Shown here in pieces: positions 26,185 through 40,100 of a stretch of DNA of 64,000 nucleotides. This DNA is from Gammaproteobacteria bacterium. Lineage in GTDB: Bacteria > Pseudomonadota > Gammaproteobacteria > SZUA-140. The notes beneath the pieces are model-generated. The model searched no databases and was not told the origin of the DNA. It saw only the letters and a program-made list of their open reading frames with translations. The stretch is from assembly GCA_016218365.1 (NCBI GenBank), contig JACREF010000013.1:1-64000 (forward strand). The letters run 5' to 3'. The stretch's first letter is position 1; the number at the start of each line of letters is the position of its first letter. The position numbers and the translations under genes were made by a program.

Positions 26185-27738
26185 GTGCCGATACCCAGGT
26201 CCCTGGACAGCACGCCCTGGCAGTTGATTGTTGCCCTGCTGGCCGGCCTGATGATGCCGCTGGCCCATGCCCCGTTTGCCATTTCTCCACTGGCCATTCT
26301 TTCCCTGGCGGCGTTGTTTATATTGTGGACGCGCGTCACGGTGCGCCGTGCCCTGTTGCTGGGTTATGTGTACGGGGCCGGGATGTTTGGTGCCGGTGTC
26401 AGCTGGGTGTTTGTCAGCATCTACGGCCATGGCGGCGTCCCGCTGTTGCTGTCAGTGGTGCTCACGGTGATGTTTGTGCTGTTTCTGGCGCTGTTTCCAG
26501 CGGTGGTGGGCGCGGCATGCGCCGCCTTGGTGAGGGGGGCGCCGCCGCAGGTATTTGCCTACATCCTGATACTGGCCCCGGCCGCGCTGTGGGTGCTCGG
26601 GGAGTGGGTCAGGGGTTGGCTGCTGACAGGATTTCCCTGGCTGGTGACCGGCTATAGCCAGATCGATACCCCGCTGTCCGGGCTGGCCCCGCTGCTGGGC
26701 GTCTACGGGGTCTCGCTGGCAGTAGGCCTGTCCGCTGCGACGCTGTCGTTGCTGTCATGGCCCCATCTGCGGCGCCAGCGTCCGGCGTTGATTATGATGG
26801 CCATCGTTGCTGCAACCTGGGCGCTGGGGATGGTTGCAGGCAGTTATCAATGGGGGGAGGCGTCGGGCGATCCGGTCAGGGTCAGCCTGGTTCAGGGCAA
26901 TATCTCGCAGGATGTCAAATGGCTGCCGGCGATACGCGAGCTGACCTTGGAGCGTTATGTAACGATGACCCGTCAGCAGCCGGACAGTCAGCTGATCGTC
27001 TGGCCGGAGACGGCGATACCGGCCTATTACCATGAGGCCAGGCCGTTTCTGGACTGGATGCACGCCAATCTGGTTCCGGAGGGCGGCGCCATCCTGACCG
27101 GACTGATATATAAAGAGCCCGGGAGCGGGGCGTATTACAACACCGTGCTGGGCCTTGGCAGCACCGAGCAGTTTTATCACAAACATCACCTGGTGCCGTT
27201 CACCGAATACCTGCCGCTGAAGGGTGTATTGGGTAGCCTGATCGATGTGATGGACGTACCGATGTCGGACTTTTCTGCCGGCGCCGTCACCCAGCGGCCG
27301 CTGGCGGTGGCGGGACAGCATATCGGTGTGTCGATCTGTTTCGAGGATGCCTTTGGCGAGGAGGGCATCCGGCAGCTTCCTGAGGCGACGCTGCTGGTCA
27401 ATGTCAGCAATGATGCGTGGTTTGATCGCTCGGCGGCCCCACAGCAGCATCTGCAGATGGCGCGGATGCGTGCGCTGGAGACTGCGCGGCCGCTGTTACG
27501 TGCCACCAACACCGGGATGACGGCGATCATCGACGCCCGCGGTCGCTTGCAGCAGGTCGCGCCACAGTTTGCCGAGGCCGTACTGAGCGGTGAGATCCAG
27601 CCGCGCCAGGGCGCCACCCCGTATGTGATCATGGGCAACTATCCGGCAGTGACCGGGGCGGGTCTGATGCTGGCCCTGGTCGTGGTGTTGAGGCGCCGGG
27701 GCAGGACTCAGTCGCCTGCTGACTCGCCATCGTGTTGA
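26185..27738 (+). CDS. lnt: Apolipoprotein N-acyltransferase
   Basis: Inner-membrane enzyme that adds the third acyl chain to the N-terminal cysteine of lipoproteins. The 517-residue product has about seven to eight membrane segments (15-220 and one near the C-terminus) around a nitrilase-fold periplasmic domain with the triad Glu 275 (WPETAIP), Lys 333 (YHKHHLVPF) and Cys 385 (VSICFEDAFG). GTG start 12 bp after corC. It serves the lipoproteins LolB, LptE and others encoded in this window. Confidence 0.96.
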   Translation: MPIPRSLDSTPWQLIVALLAGLMMPLAHAPFAISPLAILSLAALFILWTRVTVRRALLLGYVYGAGMFGAGVSWVFVSIYGHGGVPLLLSVVLTVMFVLFLALFPAVVGAACAALVRGAPPQVFAYILILAPAALWVLGEWVRGWLLTGFPWLVTGYSQIDTPLSGLAPLLGVYGVSLAVGLSAATLSLLSWPHLRRQRPALIMMAIVAATWALGMVAGSYQWGEASGDPVRVSLVQGNISQDVKWLPAIRELTLERYVTMTRQQPDSQLIVWPETAIPAYYHEARPFLDWMHANLVPEGGAILTGLIYKEPGSGAYYNTVLGLGSTEQFYHKHHLVPFTEYLPLKGVLGSLIDVMDVPMSDFSAGAVTQRPLAVAGQHIGVSICFEDAFGEEGIRQLPEATLLVNVSNDAWFDRSAAPQQHLQMARMRALETARPLLRATNTGMTAIIDARGRLQQVAPQFAEAVLSGEIQPRQGATPYVIMGNYPAVTGAGLMLALVVVLRRRGRTQSPADSPSC

Positions 27739-27793
27739 TAATGAATCTGCCGGTCTCCCGCAGCGTTGTCCGTGGCGGTGGCGCTACGGTATC

Positions 27794-27940
27794 CTAGCAG
27801 CTTGTTGAAAAACGCATCGGTGGATGCCAGGCAAGGCGAAAAATGGCGAAAAAGCGCAGTTTACCTGTAGTAAATGAGCATTTTGAGCCGTTTTTCAACG
27901 CAGCATGGCGCCTCCTAGGTGTTTTTCAACAAGCTGCTAG
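27794..27940. repeat. 147-bp palindromic element, copy 1
   Basis: Terminal inverted repeats of 20 perfect bases: CTAGCAGCTTGTTGAAAAAC (27794-27813) and its complement (27921-27940). The core, shared with 34343-34489, includes GCGAAAAAGCGCAGTTTAC and GTAAAT(G)AGCATTTTGAGC with a GTTTAC-N5-GTAAAT hairpin. No coding sequence. Lies between lnt and leuS. Similar palindromic elements are scattered in many gammaproteobacterial genomes; I know of no accepted name or function. Confidence 0.85.
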
Positions 27941-27950
27941 CCCCACTTAA

Positions 27951-31011
<3,061 letters not shown>

Positions 31012-31015
<4 letters not shown>

Positions 31016-32034
31016 GACTCAAGGCCGAACAGCTCAGCACACTGACGCCGGGGGTGCTGGCACCGGTCTATCTGCTCAGCGGCGATGAACCGCTGCTGAT
31101 GCAGGAATCGGCCGATGCGCTGCGCCAGCTGGCGCGCCAGGCCGGTTACAGCGAACGTATCGTCATGCATGCCGAGGGCAGTTTCGACTGGCAGGAGCTG
31201 CGCCAGTGTGGCAACAGCCTGTCGCTGTTTGCGCAACGTCGCCTGATCGAGCTGCGGCTGCCGACCGGCAAACCCGGTGACGCAGGCAGTCGCGCCTTGT
31301 GTGATTATCTGGAACAGCCGTCTGCTGATAATCTGTTGTTGATCGTCAGCGCCAAGATCGACAAAGCGGCGCAATCAGCCAAATGGTTCAAGGCCATCGA
31401 CAAACAGGGGGTCGTGATTCAGGTATGGCCACCGGACGCCCAGCGTTTTCCGGCCTGGCTGCGCCAGCGGATACGCACGCGCGGGATGGGCATCAGCGAT
31501 GAGGCCCTGGCGCTGCTGGTGGAACGCATCGAGGGCAACCTGCTGGCCTGCGATCAGGAGATCGAGAAGCTGCGGTTGCTGCATGGTACAGCAACCATAG
31601 ACGCGGCGATGGTATTGCAGGCCGTGGTCGACAGCAGCCGTTTTGATGTCTACGGCCTGGTCGACAGCGCATTGACCGGTGATGCGGTGCGCACCGCGCA
31701 TATCCTGGACGGGCTGCGCGGCGAGGGGATCGAGCCACCGGTGGTGTTGTGGGCGCTGTCACGGGAGCTGCGGTTGCTGGCCAGGCTGTCCGAGGGGATG
31801 CGGCAGGAATCGTTTGACAGCCTGTGTGCTGCGTTACGGGTCTGGGAGAGCCGCAAGGGCTTGTTGCGCCAGGGTCTGCAACGTCACCGGCCCGGGGCAT
31901 GGCGCGGGATGTTGCTGCGGGCGGCGCGGATCGACCGGATGATCAAGGGGCTCGATGCGGTGGGCAATGTCTGGGACGAATTGCTACAATTGAGCCTGAT
32001 GATGGCGGGGCTGCGTACGGTTCGCACGGTATGA
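31012..32034 (+). CDS. holA: DNA polymerase III delta subunit
   Basis: Clamp-loader wrench that opens the beta sliding clamp. The 340-residue protein has the expected N-terminal [23 protein letters not shown]-like domains and helical C-terminal collar domain. It overlaps lptE and proA by 4 bases each. Normal length for the family (about 340). Confidence 0.95.
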
Positions 32035-33293
32035 CAACACAAATCAACGAATACATGCAGGGGTTAGGGCGCAGCGCCCGGGCCGCGGCGCGGCTGATCG
32101 CCCGGGCACCGACGCGTGACAAGGACGCGGCGCTGGCGGCGATCGCCACGCGGATCGAACAATCCGTGGCGCGGATCATCGCGGCCAATGCCCGTGACCT
32201 GGAGGCCGGTACGCAACAGGGTCTCGACAGTGCCGCGCTGGATCGGTTGATGCTGAACCCGGCGCGGATCGCCGCGATGGTCGATGGTGTGCGCCAGATC
32301 ATCGCGTTGCCCGACCCGGTCGGTGAAATAAAGGATATGACCTACCGTCCGTCCGGGATCCAGGTTGGGCGGATGCGGGTGCCGCTCGGGGTCATCGGCA
32401 TCATCTACGAATCACGGCCCAATGTGACCGTTGATGCCGCGGCGCTGTGCCTTAAGGCGGGTAACGCCGTGATCCTGCGCGGCGGATCCGAGGCCTTGCA
32501 TTCCAACCAGGCGCTGGCGGCCTGTATCCGCGACGGCATGAACGAGAGCGGGTTGCCCGCCGATGCGGTACAGGTGGTCGAGACCGCCGACCGTGCCGCG
32601 GTCGGCGCATTGCTGAAGATGCGCGATTACGTCGATGTCATCGTGCCGCGCGGCGGCAAGGGGTTGATCGAGCGGGTCATGGCCGAGGCGCTGGTGCCGG
32701 TCATCAAGCATCTGCATGGTATCTGCCATGTGTATATCGACGACCGCGCCGACCCTGACAAGGCGTTGCGCATCGCCTTTAATGCCAAGACCCAGCGTTA
32801 TGGTACCTGCAATACCATGGAGACGCTGCTGGTGGCCGAGGGCATCGCCGGCCGGGTGCTGCCGCCGCTGGCCGAGCTGTACCGGCGCGAGGGCGTCGAG
32901 TTGCGTGGCTGCGCGCAGACGCGGGCGCTGCTGCCCGGCATCGCTGCCGCGACCGGGCAGGACTGGGACACCGAATACCTGGCGCCGATCCTGGCGATTC
33001 GCGTCGTCAGCGGTCTTGATGAGGCGATCGAGCATATCTATCGTCACGGCTCGCAGCACACTGATGCCATTGTTACCGAGGATTACAGCCGGGCGCGGCG
33101 TTTTCTGACCGAGGTCGATTCCAGCTCGGTGATGGTCAATGCCTCGACCCGGTTTGCCGATGGCTTTGAATATGGCCTCGGTGCCGAGATCGGCATCAGC
33201 ACCGACAAGATCCATGCCCGCGGTCCGGTGGGGCTCGAGGGGCTGACCTCGCTGAAATTTATTGTGCTGGGTGATGGCCACATCCGGCAGTGA
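32031..33293 (+). CDS. proA: Gamma-glutamyl phosphate reductase
   Basis: Second step of proline synthesis: reduces glutamyl-5-phosphate to the semialdehyde with NADPH. A 420-residue aldehyde-dehydrogenase-fold protein; the active-site cysteine lies in [16 protein letters not shown] and the C-terminal part has [13 protein letters not shown]. The start at ATG 32031 overlaps the holA stop. proB, the kinase, is not in this window. Confidence 0.95.
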   Translation: MTTQINEYMQGLGRSARAAARLIARAPTRDKDAALAAIATRIEQSVARIIAANARDLEAGTQQGLDSAALDRLMLNPARIAAMVDGVRQIIALPDPVGEIKDMTYRPSGIQVGRMRVPLGVIGIIYESRPNVTVDAAALCLKAGNAVILRGGSEALHSNQALAACIRDGMNESGLPADAVQVVETADRAAVGALLKMRDYVDVIVPRGGKGLIERVMAEALVPVIKHLHGICHVYIDDRADPDKALRIAFNAKTQRYGTCNTMETLLVAEGIAGRVLPPLAELYRREGVELRGCAQTRALLPGIAAATGQDWDTEYLAPILAIRVVSGLDEAIEHIYRHGSQHTDAIVTEDYSRARRFLTEVDSSSVMVNASTRFADGFEYGLGAEIGISTDKIHARGPVGLEGLTSLKFIVLGDGHIRQ

Positions 33294-33338
33294 CAGGCCG
33301 GTGAACAGCCTGGCAGTGACGCGGGCCGGAGCTGCCAG

Positions 33339-33992
33339 ATGGCGCGTCTGATCGGTGTGCTGGGTGGCACCTTCGATCCGGTGCATTACGGTCATCTGCG
33401 GCCGGCGCTCGAGGTGATGCAGCGCTGCGGGCTTGATGAATTGCGGCTGCTGCCCTGCGGTGTGCCGGCACATCGCGCGCCGCCGCTGGCCAGCGCGGCG
33501 CAGCGTCTGGCGATGCTGCAGCGGGCCATTGCCGGCCAGCCGGGGTTTATCATCGATACCCGGGAGCTGGAGCGGCCAGGCCCGTCCTATATGGTGCCGA
33601 CGCTGCTCAGCCTGCATCAGAGTTATCCGGATGACACGCTGTGTCTGGTGCTCGGTGAGGATGCCTACCACGGCCTGCCGTCCTGGCATCAGTGGCAACG
33701 GCTGTTTGAGCTATCGCACCTGCTGGTCATGCAGCGACCGGGTAGCCCGCTGCAGCACAGTACCGAGCTGGCGGGGCGGGAGCGGCGCCACCGCATCGCC
33801 GATGCCGGGGCATTGCGGCAGATGCCGGCGGGCGGCGTGCTGCACTGTGCGGTGACACAGCTGGGGATCTCGGCCTCCACCATCCGCCACATGTTCGAAC
33901 AGGGTGAGCGTCCGCGTTACCTGATGCCGGATCCCGTCATCGAGTACATCACGAGTCAAGGGTTATATGGCAGTCACGGCAGGGTTGTATAA
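33339..33992 (+). CDS. nadD: Nicotinate-nucleotide adenylyltransferase
   Basis: Makes nicotinate adenine dinucleotide from NaMN and ATP in NAD synthesis. The 217-residue product has GGTFDPVHYGHL (nucleotidyltransferase HxGH) at about 9-20 and the C-terminal ISASTIR motif. It begins about 45 bp after proA and ends two bases before rsfS, the usual proA-nadD-rsfS-rlmH set. Confidence 0.95.
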   Translation: MARLIGVLGGTFDPVHYGHLRPALEVMQRCGLDELRLLPCGVPAHRAPPLASAAQRLAMLQRAIAGQPGFIIDTRELERPGPSYMVPTLLSLHQSYPDDTLCLVLGEDAYHGLPSWHQWQRLFELSHLLVMQRPGSPLQHSTELAGRERRHRIADAGALRQMPAGGVLHCAVTQLGISASTIRHMFEQGERPRYLMPDPVIEYITSQGLYGSHGRVV

Positions 33993-33994
33993 AG

Positions 33995-34345
33995 ATGATA
34001 GCTGAACAAATGAGAGATCTGGCCGTCGCGGCACTCGAGGATGTGAAGGGGCGCGACCTGGCGGTGCTGGATGTGCGTGGCATGACCTCGATCACCGATT
34101 ACATGATCATCGCCAGCGCCACGTCGTCGCGGCATCTGAAGGCGCTGGCGGACAGTGTCCTGGACAAGGCGCAGCAGCATCAGCTGCGGCCATTGGGCTG
34201 CGAGGGTGAAAATGGCGGCGAATGGGCGCTGATCGATCTTGGCGATGTGATCGTCCATGTGATGACGCCGGAGATCCGTGATTTCTACCAGCTGGAAAAG
34301 TTGTGGGGCGAGGATGCGCCGGCGCTGGGTGCCGGACAGGGTTAA
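33995..34345 (+). CDS. rsfS: Ribosome silencing factor RsfS
   Basis: Binds uL14 on the 50S subunit and blocks subunit joining in stationary phase. The 116-residue protein shows the family region KGRDLAVLDVRGMTSITDYM and GCEGENGGEWALIDLGDVIVH. Its TAA stop (34343-34345) is the first three bases of the 147-bp element copy 2, so the element defines the 3' end of the gene. Confidence 0.95.
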   Translation: MIAEQMRDLAVAALEDVKGRDLAVLDVRGMTSITDYMIIASATSSRHLKALADSVLDKAQQHQLRPLGCEGENGGEWALIDLGDVIVHVMTPEIRDFYQLEKLWGEDAPALGAGQG

Positions 34346-34489
34346 CCGCTTGCCGAAAAACGTGATCAGGGGATGCAGCGCAAGGCGGCAACGGGCGAAA
34401 AAGCGCAGTTTACACGCAGTAAATGGGCATTTTGAGCACGTTGCCAACGCTGTGCGGCGCCCCTCAGTGCGTTTTTCGGCAAACGGTTA
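34343..34489. repeat. 147-bp palindromic element, copy 2
   Basis: Arms TAACCGCTTGCCGAAAAACG (34343-34362) and its near-perfect complement (34470-34489; 19 of 20 pairs). The arms differ in sequence from copy 1, yet stay self-complementary, while the core (GCGAAAAAGCGCAGTTTAC, GTAAATGGGCATTTTGAGC) is almost identical. It separates rsfS from rlmH and includes the rsfS stop codon. Confidence 0.85.
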
Positions 34490-34502
34490 GGGCTGAATCG
34501 CG

Positions 34503-34973
34503 ATGCGTATCCACCTGCTGGCAGTGGGCGAGAAGATGCCGGTCTGGGTCAGCCAGGGATATCAGGAGTACGTGCGGCGGCTGCCCGCGGACAATACCCT
34601 ATTGTTGCATGAGGTGAGCGCGGCGCGGCGCGGCAAGAACCCCGAGGTCGAACGCTGGAAACATCAAGAGGGCGAGCGCCTGCTGGCCGCGGTGCCGAAG
34701 GGGGCGCATGTCGTCGCGCTGGATGAACACGGCGAGGGCTGGACGACGCGCCAGCTGGCGGGCCGGCTCGAGGAATGGCGCCGACAGGGCAGTGATATCG
34801 CGTTGCTGGTCGGTGGCGCCGACGGCCTGTCGGCCGACTGTCTGCAGCAGGCGCGGCAGCGCTGGTCGTTGTCACCGCTGACCCTGCCGCATGCCCTGGT
34901 CAGGATCGTGCTCGCCGAGCAGCTGTACCGCGCCTGGACCGTGCTGCAGGGTCATCCCTATCACCGGGACTAG
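34503..34973 (+). CDS. rlmH: 23S rRNA pseudouridine1915 N3-methyltransferase RlmH
   Basis: SPOUT-fold methylase acting on the assembled 70S ribosome. A 156-residue protein with the knotted SAM site ([10 protein letters not shown], then [20 protein letters not shown]) and the C-terminal HPYHR motif. Normal length (155). maf follows after 4 bases. Confidence 0.96.
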   Translation: MRIHLLAVGEKMPVWVSQGYQEYVRRLPADNTLLLHEVSAARRGKNPEVERWKHQEGERLLAAVPKGAHVVALDEHGEGWTTRQLAGRLEEWRRQGSDIALLVGGADGLSADCLQQARQRWSLSPLTLPHALVRIVLAEQLYRAWTVLQGHPYHRD

Positions 34974-34977
34974 AACC

Positions 34978-35577
34978 ATGGACCAGGGAGCTCGCGGCGC
35001 TGCGTTGTATCTGGCCTCGGCCTCGCCACGGCGGCGCCAGTTGCTGCTGCAGATCGGTGTGCCACATTTGGTGCTGCCGGTCGCTGTCGATGAGTCAGCG
35101 CACAGCGGTGAACCGGCTGAGCAGTGTGCCGTCCGGCTGGCGCGGGCCAAGGCGCAGGCCGGGTTGGCGTTGCGCACAGATACTGCGTTGCCCGTGCTGG
35201 GGGCCGATACCATCGTGGTGGTCGACGGTGAAATACTGGGCAAGCCATCGGGGCCGGACCAGGGCCTGGCCATGCTGGCCCGGTTGTCGGGGCGCAGTCA
35301 CCAGGTACTGACGGCGGTGGCGCTGGCCGGCAATGACGGGGAGCGCCACCGCCTCAGCAGCAGCCAGGTGACCTTCCGCACCCTCAGTCCTGCCGAATGC
35401 CAGTCCTACTGGGACAGCGGCGAGCCGGCAGACAAGGCGGGCGGTTATGCCGTGCAGGGTCTGGCGGCCGTGTTCATCTCCCGGCTGGAAGGCAGCTATT
35501 CCGGTGTCATGGGACTGCCGTTGTACGAGACCGCCGAGTTGTTGCGGCAGGCCGGGATCCGCACCGTCCTGTTCTGA
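34978..35577 (+). CDS. maf: Maf-family nucleotide pyrophosphatase
   Basis: Hydrolyses non-canonical or pyrimidine nucleoside triphosphates (YhdE-type dTTP/UTPase is the likely subclass). The 199-residue product contains [16 protein letters not shown] at the start, [16 protein letters not shown] with catalytic Asp, and [20 protein letters not shown]. Conserved order rlmH-maf-rng. ATG 34978. Confidence 0.92.
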   Translation: MDQGARGAALYLASASPRRRQLLLQIGVPHLVLPVAVDESAHSGEPAEQCAVRLARAKAQAGLALRTDTALPVLGADTIVVVDGEILGKPSGPDQGLAMLARLSGRSHQVLTAVALAGNDGERHRLSSSQVTFRTLSPAECQSYWDSGEPADKAGGYAVQGLAAVFISRLEGSYSGVMGLPLYETAELLRQAGIRTVLF

Positions 35578-35726
35578 TCGGCCGGGACAGACCCGGTCTT
35601 CATGTCATCGTGACCTGTCCCAATCTTGTCGATATCCGTCGCATCGTGCGCTGCTATTGTCCTGTGCACCTGACGTTGTTCGGGTATGATAAGCAGACTG
35701 AAAATCACGGTTGTTCAGACCCGGCA

Positions 35727-37190
35727 ATGAGCGATGAGATCCTGATCAATGTCACCCCGCGCGAGACGCGCATTGCACTGGTCGAGAACGGCCTGCTGCA
35801 GGAGGTGTACGTCGAGCGCAGCAATCGCCGCAGCATGGTTGGCAATATCTATCTCGGCAGGGTGCAGCGGGTGTTGCCGGGCATCCAGGCCGCGTTCATC
35901 GATATCGATCATCAGCGCACCGCCTTTCTGCATGTCGCGGACATCCATGTGCCGGACGGCGAGGGCGGTGAACGCAGCCAGGCCGGTGCACAGATCGCCG
36001 ATCTGGTCCGCGAGGGTGATACGCTGCTGGTGCAGGTGATCAAGGACCCGCTGGGCAGCAAGGGCGCGCGGCTGACGACGCAGATCAGTCTGCCTTCCCG
36101 GTTTGTCGTGCTGATGCCGAACTCACGCAGCACCGGCATCTCGCAACGCATCGCCAGCGAGCAGGAGCGGCTGCGGCTGCGGGCGGCGCTGGAACAGATC
36201 ACGAATGGGATCCTGGCCGGATACATCATCCGCACCGCTGCCGAAGGCTGCAGTGCCGCTGAACTGGCGGAGGATGTGATCTTTCTCAACAAGCTGTGGG
36301 CCGCGTTGCAGCAGGTGCTGGTCGGGGCGATCGCGCCAGTGGTGATTCATGATGTATTGCCGCTGGAGTGCCGCATGCTGCGTGACATCCCGGGGACCGG
36401 CATCGACAAGGTGCGTGTCGATTCGCGTGAAACCTGGAAAAGGTTGCAGGAATTCTCCCGGCAGTTCATCCCCGATCTGCTGCCGCGGATCGAGCATTAC
36501 CCCGGGGCGCGGCCGATCTTTGATCTGTATTCAGTGGACGACGAGATCCAGAAGGCCTTGCAGCGTCGGGTCCAGCTCAAATCCGGAGGCCATCTGATCA
36601 TCGACCAGACCGAGGCGATGACCACGATCGATGTCAATACCGGCGCCTTTGTCGGCAGCCGCAACCTCGAAGAGACGATCTTCAAGACCAACCTGGAGGC
36701 CTCCCAGGCCATTGCCCGCCAGTTGCGGTTGCGCAACCTGGGCGGCATCATCATTGTTGATTTCATTGACATGACCGACGAGGAACACAAACGTCAGGTG
36801 TTGCGCGCGCTGGAGAAGAGCCTGGAGAAGGATCGCGCCAAGCGCCATATCAGCGGCGTATCGCCGCTGGGTCTGGTGGAGATGACGCGGGAACGCACCC
36901 GCGAGAGTCTGGAGCATGTGTTATGCGAGAGCTGCCCGGTGTGCCGCGGGCGGGGTACCCTGAAGACCCGCGAGACCACCTGTTACGAGATCTTCCGCGA
37001 GATCCTGCGTGAAGAGCGGCAGTTTGATGCCCAGCAGTTTCTGGTACTGGCCTCGCAGGAGGTCATCAGCATGTTGCTTGATGAGGAATCCACCAGCCTG
37101 GCCGAGCTCGAGGCGTTCATCGGCAAGCCGGTCAGATTACAGGTCGAAGGCATGTATTCCCGGGAACAGTTTGACGTGGTCATGATGTGA
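35727..37190 (+). CDS. rng: Ribonuclease G
   Basis: Endoribonuclease for 16S rRNA 5'-end maturation and mRNA decay. A 487-residue product with an S1 domain (about 35-125), an RNase H/E-type core (DQTEAMTTIDVNTGAFVGSR and IIIVDFIDMTDEEHKRQ) and the zinc-link motif CPVCRGRGTLKTRE (CxxCxGRG). ATG 35727 is chosen. The gap of 150 bp after maf shows a possible -10 (TATGAT near 35686) but no clear -35. Its stop overlaps the YhdP start. Confidence 0.95.
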   Translation: MSDEILINVTPRETRIALVENGLLQEVYVERSNRRSMVGNIYLGRVQRVLPGIQAAFIDIDHQRTAFLHVADIHVPDGEGGERSQAGAQIADLVREGDTLLVQVIKDPLGSKGARLTTQISLPSRFVVLMPNSRSTGISQRIASEQERLRLRAALEQITNGILAGYIIRTAAEGCSAAELAEDVIFLNKLWAALQQVLVGAIAPVVIHDVLPLECRMLRDIPGTGIDKVRVDSRETWKRLQEFSRQFIPDLLPRIEHYPGARPIFDLYSVDDEIQKALQRRVQLKSGGHLIIDQTEAMTTIDVNTGAFVGSRNLEETIFKTNLEASQAIARQLRLRNLGGIIIVDFIDMTDEEHKRQVLRALEKSLEKDRAKRHISGVSPLGLVEMTRERTRESLEHVLCESCPVCRGRGTLKTRETTCYEIFREILREERQFDAQQFLVLASQEVISMLLDEESTSLAELEAFIGKPVRLQVEGMYSREQFDVVMM

Positions 37191-40100
37191 CGAGCGGAGT
37201 AATACGCCAGCTCATTAACAGGATGTCGCTGATTCTGGCGCTGCTGATCATCGTCTGGGCGGTGGTGTACAGCATCGGGCGGTTGCTGTTTCCGCAGATC
37301 GTGCGCTATGACGACGAGATCATTAATCAGATCAGCATGGCGCTGCGACAGCCGGTCAGGGTGTCCAGCATCGAGGCGGAATGGAGCAGTGACAGTGGTC
37401 CGCATTTTACCTTCAGGGATATTCAATTTCTCGATCCGGTGACCGGCAGCGTGGTCATCGAATTCAGCGAGGCCGGCGTGGCGATCGACACGCTGAGTTC
37501 GTTATTGACCATGACGCCGCGCCTCGGCGAGATGACGCTTTCCGGCATAGATCTGGCGCTGTTGCGCCGGGCCGATGGCTCGATTGTGCTGGAGGGCTTC
37601 CGTTCAGCATCGCATCAGCCGGATGAACTGCAGCGCATCATGGACTGGCTGTTGTCACAGTCGCGGCTCGGCCTGCAGAACAGCCGCCTGACCTGGCGTG
37701 ACGAGATGGCGCCGTCCTCACCGCGGGTCTTCGATGAGGTCAATCTGGACCTGCGTAATTTCGGTCGTCGCCACCAGTTCAACGGTTCGGCGAATCTCCC
37801 GGCCAGTTTTGGCCAGCGGTTGTCGTTTGCACTGGATATCCGCGGCGATGTCATGGCGCCGCGGGGCTGGAGCGGCGAGACCTTTATCCACGGTGAAGGC
37901 CTGCAGCTCGGACCGCTGCTGGCCTGGCTGCCACCACAGGGGCTGCAGGTCATCAAGGGGGTGGTGGACGCTGATCTGTGGATGCAGTGGCGCGATGCTT
38001 CCGTGCAACGCATCGACGGCGATGTCTCGGCCTTTGGTGTGGTGTTGCAGTCAACCCTGCCGGGCGGCAGTGAGAAATCACTGAACGTCGATGCGTTGTC
38101 AGGCAGGTTGGCCTGGCAGTTGCGTGATCAGGGTTGGGAGGCGGCCCTCGACCACCTGGCGCTGGGTCGGGAGGGCCGGGTATGGCCGTACAGCCGCATC
38201 GATGTGGCGTCACATGCCAGCGCAGCGGGCCGGGACGTGGCATTCACTGCCGACTACCTTGAGATCGAGGATCTGCGGGCCTTCGCTGCTCTGCTGCTGC
38301 CCGAGGACAGTCCGGTCCTGGCCAATCTGGACCAGGCCCGGCCCCGTGGCCAGCTGCGCGCGGTGCGCGGCACGGTGCTCAGCCAGGGTGAGACGCTGAA
38401 CCTGTATCTGCACGGGGCATTCCAGGACCTGAGCCTTGAGGCCGGGAAAAAACTGCCGGCGCTGCAGGGCGCCGATGGCCGTTTTGCATTGCGAAACGAC
38501 AGCGGCGTGCTGGAGCTCGACAGCGATGAGCTGACGGTCGAGTTGCCGCGGCTGTTTCGCACGCCGCTGGCGATCAGCCACGCCGGTGGCACCGTGTCCT
38601 GGGCCATCCATGACGGCGGGATCCAGCTGGCGCTGCAACAGGTGACCGCCGAGAACGATGACCTGCGTCTGGTCATCGACGGTGATGTGGATGTGTTGCC
38701 CGGCACGCATGGCGGGGCCTATGTCGATGTGCTGGGACGTTTTGATGTGCCCGAGCATGGTCTGCGTCGGCTTGGCCAGTATCTGCCGGCGGGCATCATG
38801 AAGCCGTCGCTGGTCAGGTGGCTGGAGCAGTCGGTGCAGGATGGCCGGGTGCCGTACGGGGCCCTGATACTGCGCGGCCATAGCGCCGATTTTCCGTTTG
38901 AGCGCGGCACCGGAAAATTTGAGGTGCGTTTTGGTGTGGCCAACGGTGTGCTCAGCTACGATCGCAGCTGGCCACAGCTCACCGCGCTGGCCGGCGAGCT
39001 GGCCTTTACCGATCATACAATGGAGATCGTTATCGACGGCGGTCATTCGTTTGATTCCTCGATACGCCATGCCACCGTTACGATTGATGAACTGCGCGCC
39101 CACCCGCAGCAGCTGCGCATCAATGGTCATGTTGAGGGTGCAAGCGCAGATGTATTGCGTTATCTGGCCGACACCCCGCTGCAGACCCGGTTTGGGCATA
39201 TGGTTGCGGACATGAAGGCCGAGGGGCGCAGCACGCTGGACCTTGACCTGCTGCTGGCGCCGGGGGGCGGAGCGCCGCCGCGGGTGACGGGCAGTCTTGG
39301 CATGCTGGGAAGTCAGCTGTTTATCGCCGACCGCGCGGTGGACCTGCGTGATATCCGTGGCACGGTGACCTTTGGCGAAGACGGATTGAACGGCAAGGGA
39401 CTGACGGCCAATGTACTGGGTGGCATGCCGGCCCGTTTTGATGTCTCTACCATCGCGCTGGCGGAGCGGCAGGTGACGGTCATCGAGGCCAGCGGCCGCG
39501 CCAGTGGCGACGATGTGCGGCGTCTGACCGGTCAGTCATTGTTCAAGTATCTGTCTGGCTCCACCGACTGGCAGGCGTCGGTGCATGTCCTGGGAGGTGA
39601 GCCGTCGCAGATCGACATCACGGTCAGATCGGATCTGCAGAATATGTCCTCGTCGCTGCCGTATCCGCTGACCAAGTCCGCCCGTCAGCAGCTGCCGCTG
39701 ACGGTCAGCATGATATTCCCGCGCACGCTGGACAAGCCGGTGTATTTCCGTTTGGGATCACTGCTCAATGGCGTGCTCGACATGGATGCACGTATGCATC
39801 TGGAACGGGGCGAGATCCGCAGCGGCGAGACCCCGGCGCAACTGCCGGGTGAGCCCGGGCTGAGGATCTCCGGTGATCTGGATGCCTTTTCCTATACGGG
39901 CTGGGGGCCGTACATCGATGAGATGCGCGGCGGTGGCCCCGGTGCCGGTGACGGCGCGGGCATCAGTCAGGTTGACATGCAGTTTGGTCTGTTCGAGATG
40001 TTCAACCACCCGTTTCGCAACGCCAGGTTGCGGGCCGTGCGTGCGGTCGGTGGCTGGCAGTTTGATATCGACAGTCTGGAGCTGGCAGGCCGGATACGCC

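Noticed and set aside
25058-26290. Minus-strand frame opposite ybeY, corC and lnt
   Set aside because: Antisense artefact; no signature and fully covered by conserved operon genes.
38210-39199. Minus-strand frame inside yhdP
   Set aside because: Antisense of a large beta-rich gene; composition (Q, H, R rich) is typical of a shadow.
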